Source: Trichobilharzia regenti | Lineage: Eukaryota > Platyhelminthes > Trematoda > Strigeidida > Schistosomatidae | Length of the DNA: 64,000 nucleotides | Assembly (NCBI GenBank): GCA_944472135.2 | Contig: OX235264.1 | Coordinates: forward strand, 89,166,319-89,230,318 | Reading direction: 5' to 3' | Part shown: positions 33,621-45,330 of the stretch, piece by piece | Layout: each line of letters begins with the position of its first letter | Position numbering within the stretch: position 1 is the stretch's first letter | Notes under the pieces: generated by a model | Databases searched by the model: none | What the model saw: only the letters and a program-made list of their open reading frames with translations | Told to the model about the DNA's origin: nothing | Position numbers and translations under genes: made by a program

Positions 33621-33999
33621 TGGAATTTTAACCTAAAACGATTTCTTCATTCATTTTGGTATTACAGAAATGCAATCTCTTACGATTCGCCTTGGGAATT
33701 CTTACCATTTGAGAAGTACTGTAGAACCTACTAGTTCTAGTTTCGGATGTTTTAAGTGTGCCCACTGGGAAATCGGAGACGAATCTGGTGTCATATTTTC
33801 AGATGGTCGGGTCATCAGTTAGCCATAAAATTGAGACGACATATATATTATCTTCACTGATAACATTCTTGATTATGATGAACTCAGTCATACAACAGGT
33901 AGTGTGGAAAGAATAGACAGGAAGACGCTGAACTTACAATAAGGCTGTAGAAGGTCAAAACCGCACGGATGGTTAATGTCTAGTATAACACCAAGTAGA
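33621..33999. other. no recognised feature
   Basis: May include very eroded PLE linker near 33620-33700. Nothing definite. Confidence 0.35.
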
Positions 34000-34735
34000 T
34001 AACTTACGGGAGAAAACCAAAAAGCTGGCAGAAGAAACAGTGAAGATATGACCTCCTGTAAACATAAAGAAGATAGAGATGAAGATACCTAACCGGCTAT
34101 AACAACAAGCACCAGTCACTAAAGGTGGGATAATTCTGAAGGAGGTCATTCCTTTCACTTATTTTCCCAACTGTACGCTGAACGGATGAGTGTGTTAAAG
34201 CCAGCCAGAATTGGAAAGGTTAGGCAGACCCTTATTAATCAATTTGGAAATGTACTAAACTCAGCATAAGTAACAAGTTCTGGGTCTTCAATACTAACTT
34301 CAATTTAGTGGTACTATACTAGTTCAGAGACTTGAACTGAGCGTTACGAAAAGTATTTCAAACTGGCCATACACTTTTATCAATAGCTACTCTCGCTTCA
34401 CACTCAGGATTATGCAGCAGGCTAGAAAGGATGGGCAGCAAGGAAATCTGACGGTGAACCGACTAGGAACCTACTGCCTGAAATACGTGCCGAAAGAAAT
34501 AGAGGTGGGATCTACACTCGCAGAAGAAACTTCTAATTTCTTCTACTCACTAGGCTGTCTAGCAGAACATGAATTGGAAGTGACAAGCTGAACGTCTGAG
34601 GGTGACATGGAGAAGATCATGCGGGAAGGAGAGCACGAATTGTCCGCAATCGTGGAGCCACCAGAAAAGGACTTCATAAAACAGGATAAAATAGAGATAT
34701 TCCAATTCGATATCCACGGGATAATAATATTATTT
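34000..34735 (+). mobile_element. RTE-type retrotransposon 3' fragment, old copy
   Basis: Starting 'gagaaaaccaaaaagctggc' it follows the post-palm region of the RTE element, including 'ctatactagttcagagactt', 'acttttatcaatagctactc' and 'gggtgacatggagaagatca'. It ends with an AAT run near 34722. A 62-codon open frame at 34607-34795 is incidental. Confidence 0.72.
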
Positions 34736-36344
34736 CTTGCTTTTCAAATTCTGTTCAAACTAGTTTGTAACTTTTTGCATATTCAGTTTAGTTAATCCCT
34801 GAATTATCTATAGAGTGTGTTGACGAATATGAAATTATTTTTCCCGGCCAGTCCCAATTTCAAAGTTATTGTTTTGGCATATTTTGGTTGTGATTTGTCC
34901 TAATTTTGTAAGCATTTGCACATACGGTAGATTTATGTATATTTGTTATCCTTCCAATGAATAATTAAATTTTTTTTTATTTTTGTAATGAATTATTGTC
35001 TTTTAAGCGATTTACTGGCTCTTCGTTTTGCTCTCGTTTGACAATTATAGTAAGTTGTTATCACTAAAACATAATTCATAAGAAACAATTCCTCTTCTAA
35101 TATTCCCCTCACAATAACAATAAAAAATGTCCACTTCTTGTACAATTATTATAGCCATACAGCATATTACTACTTGCAGAGAAAAGCAATATTTTATATG
35201 AAGTCATCACTTAGTTTGCTTATCATCGAAAGGCTTTCACTAATTTAGTTTGACATACGTATTTTTACTCAAAGTTGACATTTCTTTACTTCACTCCTGT
35301 CTGTACATTATTAGAATAATTAATATAATGTTAGTAATTGTATAACATTTATTAATAAACGAATGATGCATTACAAGCATATTTTTAGTTCTTCTTTATT
35401 TCTGCCATAAACAGAGATAGATTCATATAACTAGTTTCATTTTGCTTACTTTTAGCATATTATTTTTGGAATTAAAATAGATATGCACAGATTTTATTTT
35501 ATTATTTCACGTCTATCAAGTCACTGTGCCTCTTTTTGCCTTAGTGTTTGCATTTCTTTACTCCATTTCATTTGTCTTAATCATTGCATAGATGTGGTTA
35601 GACGAATGTATTAATATCCACAAATCTACATTTATCTTCAAATTTATGAACTTCGATGATCTTATCTCTGATACGACTAGCTTTACAATAGAAAATGACT
35701 TTAAGCAGTTTACAAATGCATCAAATCACTTCATGTCCTGATATCTGTATTGTGTAATATGATAAGTAGGTTACGAAATGATGCTAATAAACGCACACAC
35801 ACCCATATAATTCCCGAATACGTTTGTTTAACAGTATATAGTAGGAGAATCCTGGACATGGTGTGTAAGACTACCGTGAATATATTAGTTTCTAGGTGAC
35901 ATCCAAAGATGTTAGTTGTATTCTGCTGTCGTTTGACAATAAATAACTAGTAAAATATTTCCCAAAAATGGGATGACATTATGCATATTACCATCAATGG
36001 TTTTATTAAAACTTACTGATCTGTGAAATTATAAGTACCTTCTAAGCTTTCGACTGTTCTTGAAATTCCAAACTTTGATGCTTCTTCTTACTGTCAGAGT
36101 AGAATTCCAGGCAGATGATTTAGCAGCGTACCTACTTAAATTTTTTTTCTTTTGGCATCAATTAAAAAGAAGGATCAGGTGTTACTCTTCAAAACAGAAA
36201 GTGTAGTGAAAAAATCCTTGTTTAAATTTCGGAACTCTGCAATTTCAAGCCTAGATTCATTCGGGATATAAACATTTGGTTGTTGAAGCAATTGTTGAAG
36301 TTATGTGTTTTTTATGTGTTATTTCGACTGTAAAATAAGAATAG
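34736..36344. other. no recognised feature
   Basis: 1.6 kb of AT-rich DNA. I see no coding frame or repeat family. Confidence 0.5.
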
Positions 36345-36830
36345 AATTCAAGTATTGGTTTGTAAGGATTTGGTTGATTGGTTACAGGACTTCGTCATGA
36401 ACTGACAATGGTTAGAGAACCATTGGAAAACCTGTACGGAGTATTGCCAGCCAGCTGTTTCGTCCTAGTTTGGGAATCATCGACAGTACGCACCCACCGC
36501 CACGGTCCGAACCCAGGACCTTCTGGTTACAAGGCGAGCTCGTATATCATTAAGCCACTGAGACCCAATCCAATGGCTCATGAATTCTAACTTTTGCCAA
36601 TTCACGATATAGCACAACCGCTAGCTAATATCTTCGGCGAGTATTTGTCCTCACACCCGACCTGCTGCGCCCTACTGGTCACGACTTCCCACTAGAACCC
36701 CAGGTAACTACCTATCTGAATAGGGCCAGTCGCTAGTGAGCATCTCATTGGTATTCAAATATTGGTTTGTAAGGATTTTGTCGACTGGTTACAGGATTTC
36801 ATCATGAACTGAATTCATTTCATGAATCCC
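36345..36830 (-). repeat. hammerhead SINE, one full unit plus start of a tandem neighbour
   Basis: The minus strand begins with the last 75 bases of one unit (36830-36755, ending 'ccttacaaaccaatatttga'). A complete unit follows: 5' body, tRNA-like head, ribozyme region (36510-36440) and the same tail ending near 36345. The phrase 'catgaactga' recurs 407 bases apart (36396 and 36803), giving the unit length. The ribozyme core reads TCGATGA, with GGAC and GAAA intact, but an insertion follows CAGCTG. It is predicted inactive. Confidence 0.78.
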
Positions 36831-38024
36831 TATTAGATTTTGCAGAAATCTAACTGGTAAGTGAATGAGATGTGTTACCTTTAGTTTTGATAGTGATTAC
36901 AGAAGAAATAAACTCTACATGAATCCTTACCTAAGCTATCATTGTTGAAACATTGATTTCAATGTGTAGTATAATGAATGGAATTGAATAAAGAAATTAT
37001 TAGCAAACAAGATTGGAATTACTAAACTAATAATATCTTGATAAATATTTAATTTAAGAAGCTACAAAGTTAACCTACAACCATATTTTCCATTTCAAGT
37101 CAGTCATTTCTATGTTTCCTTAAGTATCATTAGAAGGCGCTTTCTGACTATTTATCATTTTGACGTCTATTCATCTGCTTAATTTGATTTAGTATAAGAA
37201 ATAACATCATACTTCTTTAATAAGTCACAAGTTTATCTGTATGCTTATCACTTTGTAATAACAATAGCATTTGTCTGGATTGAATACAATTCTTAAACTA
37301 AACACATTAATACTATTCATAAATGAATATGCATGCACTGAAGGTAGGTATTTGTTTCCCCCAAAACATTAAGTAAATGAATACCTTGATCAGTATAGTC
37401 AATAGTTTCGTTCAAATTCTTAGATATTGATTATCTAAGCAATCTTTAAAGTTCATCTAGAAAAGAAACAAAATGAGTATAAGAGGCATGGAGCTTTATT
37501 TAAGAGTCAACACTAACAAATGATTTGTTGATACAATCAGTTCTTATAGCTTAACACTTTTCTATGAGCAATAAGGTATTACTGAATTAAGGACTGATAG
37601 ATTCTACTCAGGGTTTATGACAGTATCTCTCCTTCTTTCCTTTACTCTCTCCATATATGTATATATATATATATACATATATAGTTCTTCTGAATAAACG
37701 ATACAGCTTTGACTGATATAATGCGAAATATATGGATCACTAAACTTTAGGTTATTAGAGAGTTACAGTGATATGTTTGATTGATAAAAATTATCTGATA
37801 AGATGTGATAAGACGGCCAGTTTCACACTATTTATCCCCTACAGGACGAATATACTCAAATCAGTTAAATAACAAAACCCAAGTCCTGGACGTTACGGTT
37901 GAAAATTAACCACAAACTGGTTAGAAGAAATATCGTGTAACACATACGAAGGACTCTCTATCTCGACAAATATGGTGGAATTTTTTACTAAAATGTCACA
38001 AACCCGTTAGATATTATTATTCAT
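36831..38024. other. no recognised feature except a TA-rich palindrome
   Basis: A self-complementary 'atatatgta(ta)n' tract lies at 37653-37682. Otherwise AT-rich sequence without features. Confidence 0.45.
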
Positions 38025-38215
38025 ACTGGTTGATTGGAGGTAGCTGATAGAAAGCCCTGACCCAGGTTCGTTTCTGCTTGTATGCGTGTGTGTGCGAGTT
38101 TGAAGTAGCTGGTGTCTCTCAAAGATCCGAATCCATATCTTTCTGTGCTGTTACCAAAGGTGTCTTGACTGAGCTGTTAGCGCCCACGATCGACCTCCTT
38201 TAAGAATGTGGTATT
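38025..38215 (-). repeat. tRNA-like module of the composite foldback family, old copy
   Basis: The reverse complement gives 'ggaggtcgatcgtgggcg', 'taacagctcagtcaagac' (box A-like) and 'ggattcggatctttgag' (box B-like), then a tail parallel to 12870-12960. No inverted A modules are visible. Confidence 0.5.
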
Positions 38216-40100
38216 TACCTTGATTGATCACTAAGGCGTAAGCGTTGTCATCTGTTCAGTGCTTATTGGTTCTATCTCAAATCTGGCAATGAAGTTTGGG
38301 GTATTATTGAAATTTTATATGTGATTACTTGAAAAATCTGAAGATTACTCACTACTAAAAGAAATACAGCGTGCTCGTGCATTACGAAAATTTATGAAGC
38401 CAAATACTCTATATGGTTTCCCTCTAAGTGCAGAATTTTACTGATACAAGGTAAAATTAATCAGGTTTATCAGATTTACCATTGTCATCTATATATGAAC
38501 TCAAAGGTAGGCTCTTCGGAGATATTCTGATAGTAGTGCAGTTTATGTAATTATTGCTCAGATATTTCAGTACTTACCATGATATCTTCAAGACAATTCC
38601 TTCACTTTGTTCAGTATTATTTTTATTAGGTTATGTCGATTAGTTTATTCGACTAGTGTAGGGTTTCATCTAATGTAAATAGATGACTCGTAATTGCCTG
38701 TTCAGTGGTATTAGAATAGTATTTTTTATTCAAGTCTAATAATATCTTTACAGATGCTTATTTACTAGAGCAGAAGAAGGGTACTGAATAATTCTGAGAT
38801 AACTTTGTTATGATCTGATTGTGATTAGTAAGAGAGACTCTTTATTTATCAAAACTCACTTTTCGTCTATTGATGTGATACAAAAGGAAGAGCGGTATAA
38901 GAAAGAATAGGAAGGGAAGTGGTTAAGTGCGTTGATCAGTTAATTTATTTTTAAGATAAAAACAGGAAGATTAGATTAGTAGCGGGTGAAAAGAAAAGTA
39001 GGATAGTAAAATCTTACTTGACAGTTTGTCACCTTATCTTTAAGGCAGGCCTGATTTACGGCAGAAGTTCTTAGTGTTCCATTTTACCCCTGAAAATTAA
39101 CCTCTGTGAGCAGACAATATATCCCTTCATTTACCTGTCAGTTTTAATTGTTGCAATATGAAAAGTAATTATAAAGTTTTGCAGAATTGTTATGTAGGAA
39201 GGGTGATTCGTTTGAGAAAATTATGAGACTTCATCAACTGAGATAGTCTATATGTCTGCTATATTTGCCTAACCAAATATTCGTCTTTATCAGAGTGTTA
39301 ACTGATGCCGGAATGGATTGGAAAACATTCTAAGTGTAGTTTGATCAACACTGCCTGATCAGGATCATCTAGATGCTATGGTTCTTGATGATATGGCTCA
39401 AATTCTTCCTAAATGGAGCAAATATATCATTCAGATCTTGAAAACCTTCACTAGCCTTCATTTAATTACCATCTTCAAAGCATTTATGTTTGTCTACTTT
39501 ATTGCCATTCTATTTTTGAGTGCTTATTCTGTATGCTTTTCAGAGGGTTGCAACTTAAACTGATGGACTCCTGTGGAAAGTTCTATGTTGATCAGTAAGT
39601 AAGAAATAAAAAAAACTTATAAGTCGAAAAAATTTCATAAAATATAATAAGAATGCATGCATATGGAAATTTTTATCCCTTACAGCTGGTGGTATTTTGC
39701 CTCAGTTTATTGTAAATACTACAAAGTTGTTTATTTTGTATGTTAAACAAATAACTGAATGGAAACATTAGAACAAGCTACTAAAAATCAATGAATAGGT
39801 CATTAGTTAAGTCACACCATCAAAAGTATTGAAGCAAATAAAACGTATACAACTAAGATTTTACCAAAAGTGTGAATTCAGCGTATTCATGTAAATACTA
39901 ATAGTGATAATGACCGTCATTATTGAGAAGTGGTTTATTTGATAAACAACAATAAGAATTATTGATCAAATTTATCTAAGGTGATAAAAATTTTGACCGC
40001 TTGAAATTTAGACTTTTGTCAATATTCCAGTTTTATGTATAGTTTAGTTTCAAATAAATTCATACTGGTGGAAGATGGTTGGTGCAGTTATCTTCTTTGA
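38216..40100. other. no firm feature
   Basis: A 39-codon plus-strand stretch at 38332-38442 ('LLKEIQRARALRKFM') has protein-like composition but no flanking signals that settle it. A 61-codon frame at 39378-39563 is hydrophobic at its end. Neither is supported as a gene. Confidence 0.4.
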
Positions 40101-40665
40101 TTAGACACTAGTAACTAGTGTGCGTCTGTGGTATAGCTGTTAGGATGCTCGCCGACCATGAACATGGTCCGGGGTTCGATCCCCGACCGACGCACTCTTT
40201 TACTTCGCTGAGCCAGAAACAATACTGGCAAAGAGGAAAGGTTGGGCATGAGGCTAGCTACCCCATCCTGTAAAATAAACACTGTTACAGAAAATTCAAG
40301 CCAGGAGCTTGAGGCCCTATGTCCCACTGGGGGAACGTAAAGGGAAAAAAACTAGTGTGACGTGTCTAGCCCTTTCTTCGGTGCAGACTGGATTCTATCA
40401 GTCAGGTTTTGCAATGTGGCCACCATTCGAAGTAACTCACCATCACGGTGAGTATTGATTTGATGATATTAGATGGTTGGAGATAATCATCAGGAAGCAT
40501 TGGACCTATGTTACGTGATGGAACTCGTCAGCAAGGCGTATCTGCAAACTCGAAGGAACCTATCTTCCTCCTGAGATTCGAACCCGCGCCACCAAGTGTT
40601 GCAGTCACAGACGTTACCCCTGGGTTATTCAGGCTCGCGACTGACCTCCTGTAGAATAACGTCAA
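40101..40665 (+). repeat. composite foldback element (copy 5), interrupted by a SINE
   Basis: 'agacactagtaactagtgtg' (40103) continues after the nested SINE as 'acgtgtctagccc' (40360), then 'gcagactggattctatcag' and 'caccatcacggtgagtattg'. A tRNA-like module follows on the minus strand (40500-40650; box B seen as 'gattcgaacccgc'). The copy has one A module and one inverted tRNA module, simpler than 12433-12964. Confidence 0.72.
40121..40349 (+). mobile_element. tRNA-headed SINE, complete, with target-site duplication
   Basis: The 73-base head closes a 7-pair acceptor-like stem (GTGCGTC with GACGCAC). It has a D-arm-like 'tggtatagctgttaggatg', a 5-pair anticodon-like stem, and a T arm 'cggggttcgatccccg', so it is a recognisable tRNA-gene derivative. 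The body and RTE-like tail ('cttgaggccctatgtccca') follow. The direct repeat AACTAGTGTG at 40113-40122 and 40350-40359 marks the insertion. It is the best copy in the window for defining this family. The head is not a functional tRNA gene: it has an odd anticodon loop and is fused to the SINE body. Confidence 0.9.
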
Positions 40666-40974
40666 GTCAATAATATAAAGAGATTACAGTTCCGTAGCAC
40701 CTGTAAGCGTGTTAATATGCATCAACATAGTTAACAACAGAAGACAAGGGCCAGGCAACAGATCGTTTTATTATGAAAATCAACACGTATTTATATATAT
40801 TTCACATACATTATTATAGCTTATGCAAGTAGACAAGCGCAGTCATCTGATTGGTTGTTTATCAGAAGTTAAGCTGGTAAACCCAGGCTTCTGATTGGTT
40901 GCTTCGGGATTCCTCGAAAAATAGAGTTCTCTATCTGCGAATCATTTTTTGCCACGTTAAGTCTGCTGTGATTG

Positions 40975-41400
40975 GCTGTTGAATCAGCCTTGCTCATATT
41001 TTCTCACGGCCTGCTCTCACCACAATAGTATTACACTGAATATCAGACAAATTACGAAGAATAATAGTATAGAATTCATGAATTTCAATTGCGCTTCTGG
41101 AGCGACTTATGTTGGTCGTGGCTCAGGGGACTTGATCTTTTGTGCTTGGGAACATCTATAAGTGTGACTAAATAAAAGTATAGTCAAAAACACCAACGGT
41201 GCGGTATGAAACCACCGGTTCCAAATCGGCCCCAAAGTCAGCATTGAAGAATCCTTCTCTATCACCTATGAGGTACTGAATCAATCGCCAAAAGCATCCA
41301 GGTACCAAATACTCAAAACAGCAGAGACTATTGAGATTGTGCAGAAGATTTATGTAGAAGAAACAGCTCCAACCACTACTACTAACCTGGCCTTCTAGGG
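40975..41400 (+). mobile_element. Penelope-like element, GIY-YIG to C-terminus fragment
   Basis: 'FMNFNCASGATYVGRGS' is the GIY-YIG entry. The GA-x-YVGR core is clear, while the usual C-x-C-G is altered to C-A-S-G. Frameshifts then lead to a PLE-like closing segment 'KQLQPLLLTWPSRE' at about 41360-41400. No RT is present. Confidence 0.68.
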
Positions 41401-42594
41401 AGCCTATAAATTCATGAATTCTGTACTAATATTTTTCTTAATTTATCTGAAATTCAGGGTGGTACTTTGTTGATGCATAAAACCATGCTTACAGACGCTT
41501 CTGAACAGTAATCTATTGATACTATTGATTCGATGTTATTTAAACATTATTGTTGTTAACAATCCTGATTCTTTTATTGTTATGGACATAAAACTGAAGA
41601 ACCTGATGAAGAAGTTATTGAAAAGAATATTCTTTGTTCAATACTCAGTCTTTTGTTTGATTTTCATTCTCGGAGTGAAATAACAGCGTTCACAAATTTT
41701 CACAGTAGAACTATGTGTCTTAAGTAAGTGAACCTGCGGCTTTAAACACTTTCTTGTTTACTATTTCAAGAGTTTTCAGTATGAGAAGGTGGACGAGTAG
41801 GAATAAAGTTGTAATGCTTAGGGTAACACTAATGATTTTCGGAACTCTTGTTTTGATTAAAACATATTTTCTCAAGAATGTTTCAGGATACTTTTAAGAT
41901 TCTCGAAATGAGCCTTAACAACAAATAATTTCAAAGAGTAGCTTTGTTTTACGGATTTAAAGGAATGTTAACATCAGTATATACTGTTTTTGAATGTGAA
42001 TACAGGTGATGATGTTCCCATATGATTTTCTTCGTATCTCTTTGGAGACCAGTAAACTATTAATATTTAGATGCTTATTAGAAATATTATTGGAAATTTC
42101 TCAAGGATATGTACGCTGATAGTTCCATTCCTGAATAACTGCATACTCAGCACTTCACATAACATTAAACAACAACGTGAGTTCTCCAACTACACCTGTG
42201 CTTTAGAATGCCGAACAAGGTATGGCAAAATGTCGTATGCTCCAAAGCATTAACTTTTAAACTTTCAATTACTGTTAGAGGTTGTTAATTCACTATAGAC
42301 AGTTATACATTCTCATCAGAATCGCTTAATTAGTATTTTATTCAAATGTTTTATCTGCGGCTCAACCTAATTCATGAAAGATGTTTCTCCTGTTATTCCA
42401 AGTAAGTACTGGCTAAAATATTCAGCAGACTACTAATACCTAATACCTATAACAAAGTTTTTGGACATTTGTATCTTTTAACAACAACTCATAAGTAAAA
42501 TTGTATATATTATTGGATTTATATGTTCCAGTTGACCCAAGTCAGTGAGTCCAAGATTTTGGTACCATTTTAGTTAACTGTGCTGAACTATATT
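41401..42594. other. no recognised feature
   Basis: AT-rich DNA. A 60-codon frame at 42071-42253 contains several cysteines near its end but matches no family I know. Confidence 0.4.
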
Positions 42595-42829
42595 GCATGT
42601 TGTTTTATTGTATCGTTGTTGTCGCTTTTTGCCGTTTTTGCTGTGAATTGTTTTCCCTTTGTTGGTGTTGTTCTGATTGTCTTATCCCTTGTTATCTGAT
42701 TTTAAGGGGAGCAACCCGAAAGGTCACTTCTCTCTAAGCTTTATCTAATGTAACTATTTCTTTCTCAGGCGTGAGGCTAGCAACCCCGCCCTGTAAACAA
42801 AAATTGCTACAGAAACTTCAGCACGATGA

Positions 42830-44592
42830 ACCTCTTTGCACCAAAAGAAAAAGTCTGTGGGGACATGGAACGTCCGAACTATGTACGAGACTGGGAAAGC
42901 TGCCCAGATCGCAAACGAGATGAAAAGATACGGAATACAAGTGCTGGGAATATGTGAAAGCAGATGGAATGGGAGTGGACTCACCAAATTGTCAACAGGT
43001 GAGTCAGTGATCTACTCCGGTCACCCAGAAGATAACCACACGCACACCGAGGGCGTGGCTATCATGATGTCACCAACGGCAACGAAAGCCCTGATGCAAT
43101 GGGAGGCGATCTCGTCCAGGATAATGACCGCCAGATTCAACTCCAAAGGAAGGAAAGTGTCAATCATACAATGTTATGCACCCACAAACAACGCAGACCT
43201 CGAAAAGAAAGAAGAATTCTACAGACAACTACAGGCAACAATGGACAATACTCCAGCTGGCGACATGAAAATACTAATGGGAGACATGAACGCCAAACTG
43301 GGACCAGACAACACAGGAAGGGAACTCATCATGGGTAGAGAAGCTCTCGGAGAAATGAATGAAAATGGAGAACTCTTCGCCGACTTCTGCGCCTTCAACG
43401 AACTAGTGATTGGTGGCAGTGTATACAAGCACAAAGATATCCACAAGGCTACATGGGTGTCACCAGACGGGCAAACCAAAAACCAAATCGACTTCATCTC
43501 AATCTCAAGGAAGTGGAGGCGCAGCCTACTGGACACAAAAGCAAGAAGAGGAGCAGACGTTGGCTCAGACCACTATCTCGTACAAGGGACAATCCAAATC
43601 AAATTAAAAGCTTTCAGGGAATCAGGAGCTGCAGATAGACCACAAGCCAAGTTCAACACTCAAAAGCTGAAGGACCAGGCTACAAAGGACATCTTCATTG
43701 CAAGCATAAAGGACAAAGCCGAGACACAAATCAACACCAGCGAAGAGGTCAGCGTCGAAAAGCACTGGAACAACTTGAAAACGGTGTGGAGCCAAACCTG
43801 CATGGAAGTTCTAGGCAGAAAGAAGAGGCAGGACAAACAGTGGCTCACTACGGACACTTGGAAACTAATAGAAGAGAGAAGGACAGTGAAACAAAAGATT
43901 ATCCAGTGCACTGACGAGCAACAAAAACAGGAGCTGAATGCAAGCTACAATACACTGAACAAAAGAGTGAAGAAGAGTGCCAGGGAAGACAAAAGAAAAT
44001 ATTATGAAACCATGGCAAACGAAGCAGAACAAGCTGCAGGCAAAGGAGACCTCGCCACACTCTACCAAACAACTAGGGAACCTTCGGGCAAACGTTCGAC
44101 ACAGATTAAGCCAATAAAGGACGACAATGGAAAGTCAATCACCAAAGAGGTGGAACAGAGAAAACACTGGGCTGAACACTTCAAAAGACTTCTAAATCGT
44201 CCGCCACCTACAACGCACCCAACAATACCAACAACGGAAGCAGAACTACCAGTGAACATCGACCCCCCGACGAAATCAGAAGTCCTGAATGCAATCAAGA
44301 TGCTAAAAGCTGGGAAAGCACCAGGACCAGATGGAATCCCAGCAGAGGCTTTGAAAATAGACCCAGAGACAACAGCGGACTTGATGACACCACTACTGGA
44401 GAAGGTGTGGAAAGAGGGCAAAGTACCCGAGGATTGGAAGAAAGGATACTTATTCAAACTACCAAAGAAAGGAGACTTAAGTCAATGTAAAAACTGGCGT
44501 GGAATTATGCTTCTGTCCATTCCAAGCAAAATACTAAGTCGCATCATCCTGGAGAGAATCAAACAAGCCCTAGATGAAAAACTTCGGAACAG
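42830..44592 (+). pseudogene. endonuclease and N-terminal reverse transcriptase region of the RTE element
   Basis: A long open frame (to 44824, but out of the element's own frame after about 44592) begins without its own ATG. The in-frame codon at 42836 is TTG, preceded by a stop at 42827. A well-placed ATG at 42826 lies in another frame, so a one-base change just after it probably separated start from body. Apurinic-like endonuclease motifs by residue from 42836 are TWNVRTM (10-16), CESRW with the metal-binding E (41), YAPTN (113), GDMNAK (about 149) and the catalytic SDH (about 244). A linker rich in K and Q follows. RT starts at about 484 with 'AGKAPGPDGIPAE' and continues to 'LPKKGD' and 'NWRGIMLLS'. 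After about 586 the translation is nonsense because of a frame change. Confidence 0.9.
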
Positions 44593-45330
44593 GCTGGATT
44601 CAGGAGAAACAAATCATGTATTGATCAAATCGCCACTCTACGGATCATCATTGAACAAAGCTTGGAATGGCAGTCACCTCTCTATCTCAACTTCATCGAC
44701 TTTGAAAAGGCCTTCGACAGCGTCGATCGAGAGGTCATTTGGCAACTACTTCGCTACTACGGGGTCCCATCGACAATTATACATCTCATCCAACAGTTAT
44801 ACGACAATGCTGCATGCCAAGTAATCCACAACGGGAAACTTACGGAAGCCTTCGAAGTAAGGACGGGAGTGAGACAAGGCTGCCTACTATCACCAATGAT
44901 TTTCTTGATTGCAGTAGATTGGATAATGCGACAGACAACGGCGGGCAATGGGGAAACAAGCATAAAATGGACTCACACAAAAAACTCGGAGGATCTGGAT
45001 GATATATGTCTGATTTCTCACACACTGGAAGATATGCAAGTGAAAAGCAACAAGTTGACATTAGAAGCATCCAATAAAGGACCTCAGGTGAAAAAAGAGA
45101 AAACAGAGGTGATGAATATTCCTGGCCAACACCAACAGCAACAACAACAGACAACAATCAGCCAGCATAAATGGGAGGAACCTGAAAGAAACAACCTCCT
45201 TCACCTACCTGGGAAGTATCGTTTCAACTACAGGGGGGAACTGACGAGGATATCAAAGCCAGAACCGGAAAAGCAAGACAGGCTTTCATTAATCTCAAGT
45301 CTGTGTGGAGGTCAACAGCACTCAGCATGA
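44590..45330 (+). pseudogene. reverse transcriptase palm region of the RTE element in a second frame
   Basis: In this frame the RT continues: a 'SPLYLNFIDFEKAFDSVDRE' segment carries motif A (44680-44735), 'GVRQGCLLSPMIF' is motif B (44866-44905), and 'EDLDDICLISHTL' lies at the motif C position (44989-45025). The canonical F/Y-A-D-D is incomplete: comparison with the family pattern shows three codons missing between two copies of GAT, which removes one catalytic aspartate and its neighbours. The frame stops at 45331, before the C-terminal domain, which resumes in other frames ('YxSET'-type segment near 45380-45400 is also altered). The protein cannot be functional. Confidence 0.88.

Noticed and set aside
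37653..37682. TA palindrome as an origin or regulatory site
   Set aside because: Simple TA runs are frequent in this DNA and nothing nearby suggests a function.
40121..40193. Functional tRNA gene
   Set aside because: Acceptor and T arms are convincing, but the anticodon loop is irregular and the unit continues into a SINE body bounded by a target duplication. It is a tRNA-derived SINE head.
42836..42838. Start of the RTE protein at 42836
   Set aside because: The codon is TTG, not ATG, and the frame has a stop nine bases upstream. The true start is more likely the ATG at 42826 with a one-base change after it.
43219..45157. Several 65-131 codon frames overlapping the RTE coding region on both strands
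   Set aside because: They are shadows of the endonuclease/RT frame, which has the recognisable motifs. The others have none.
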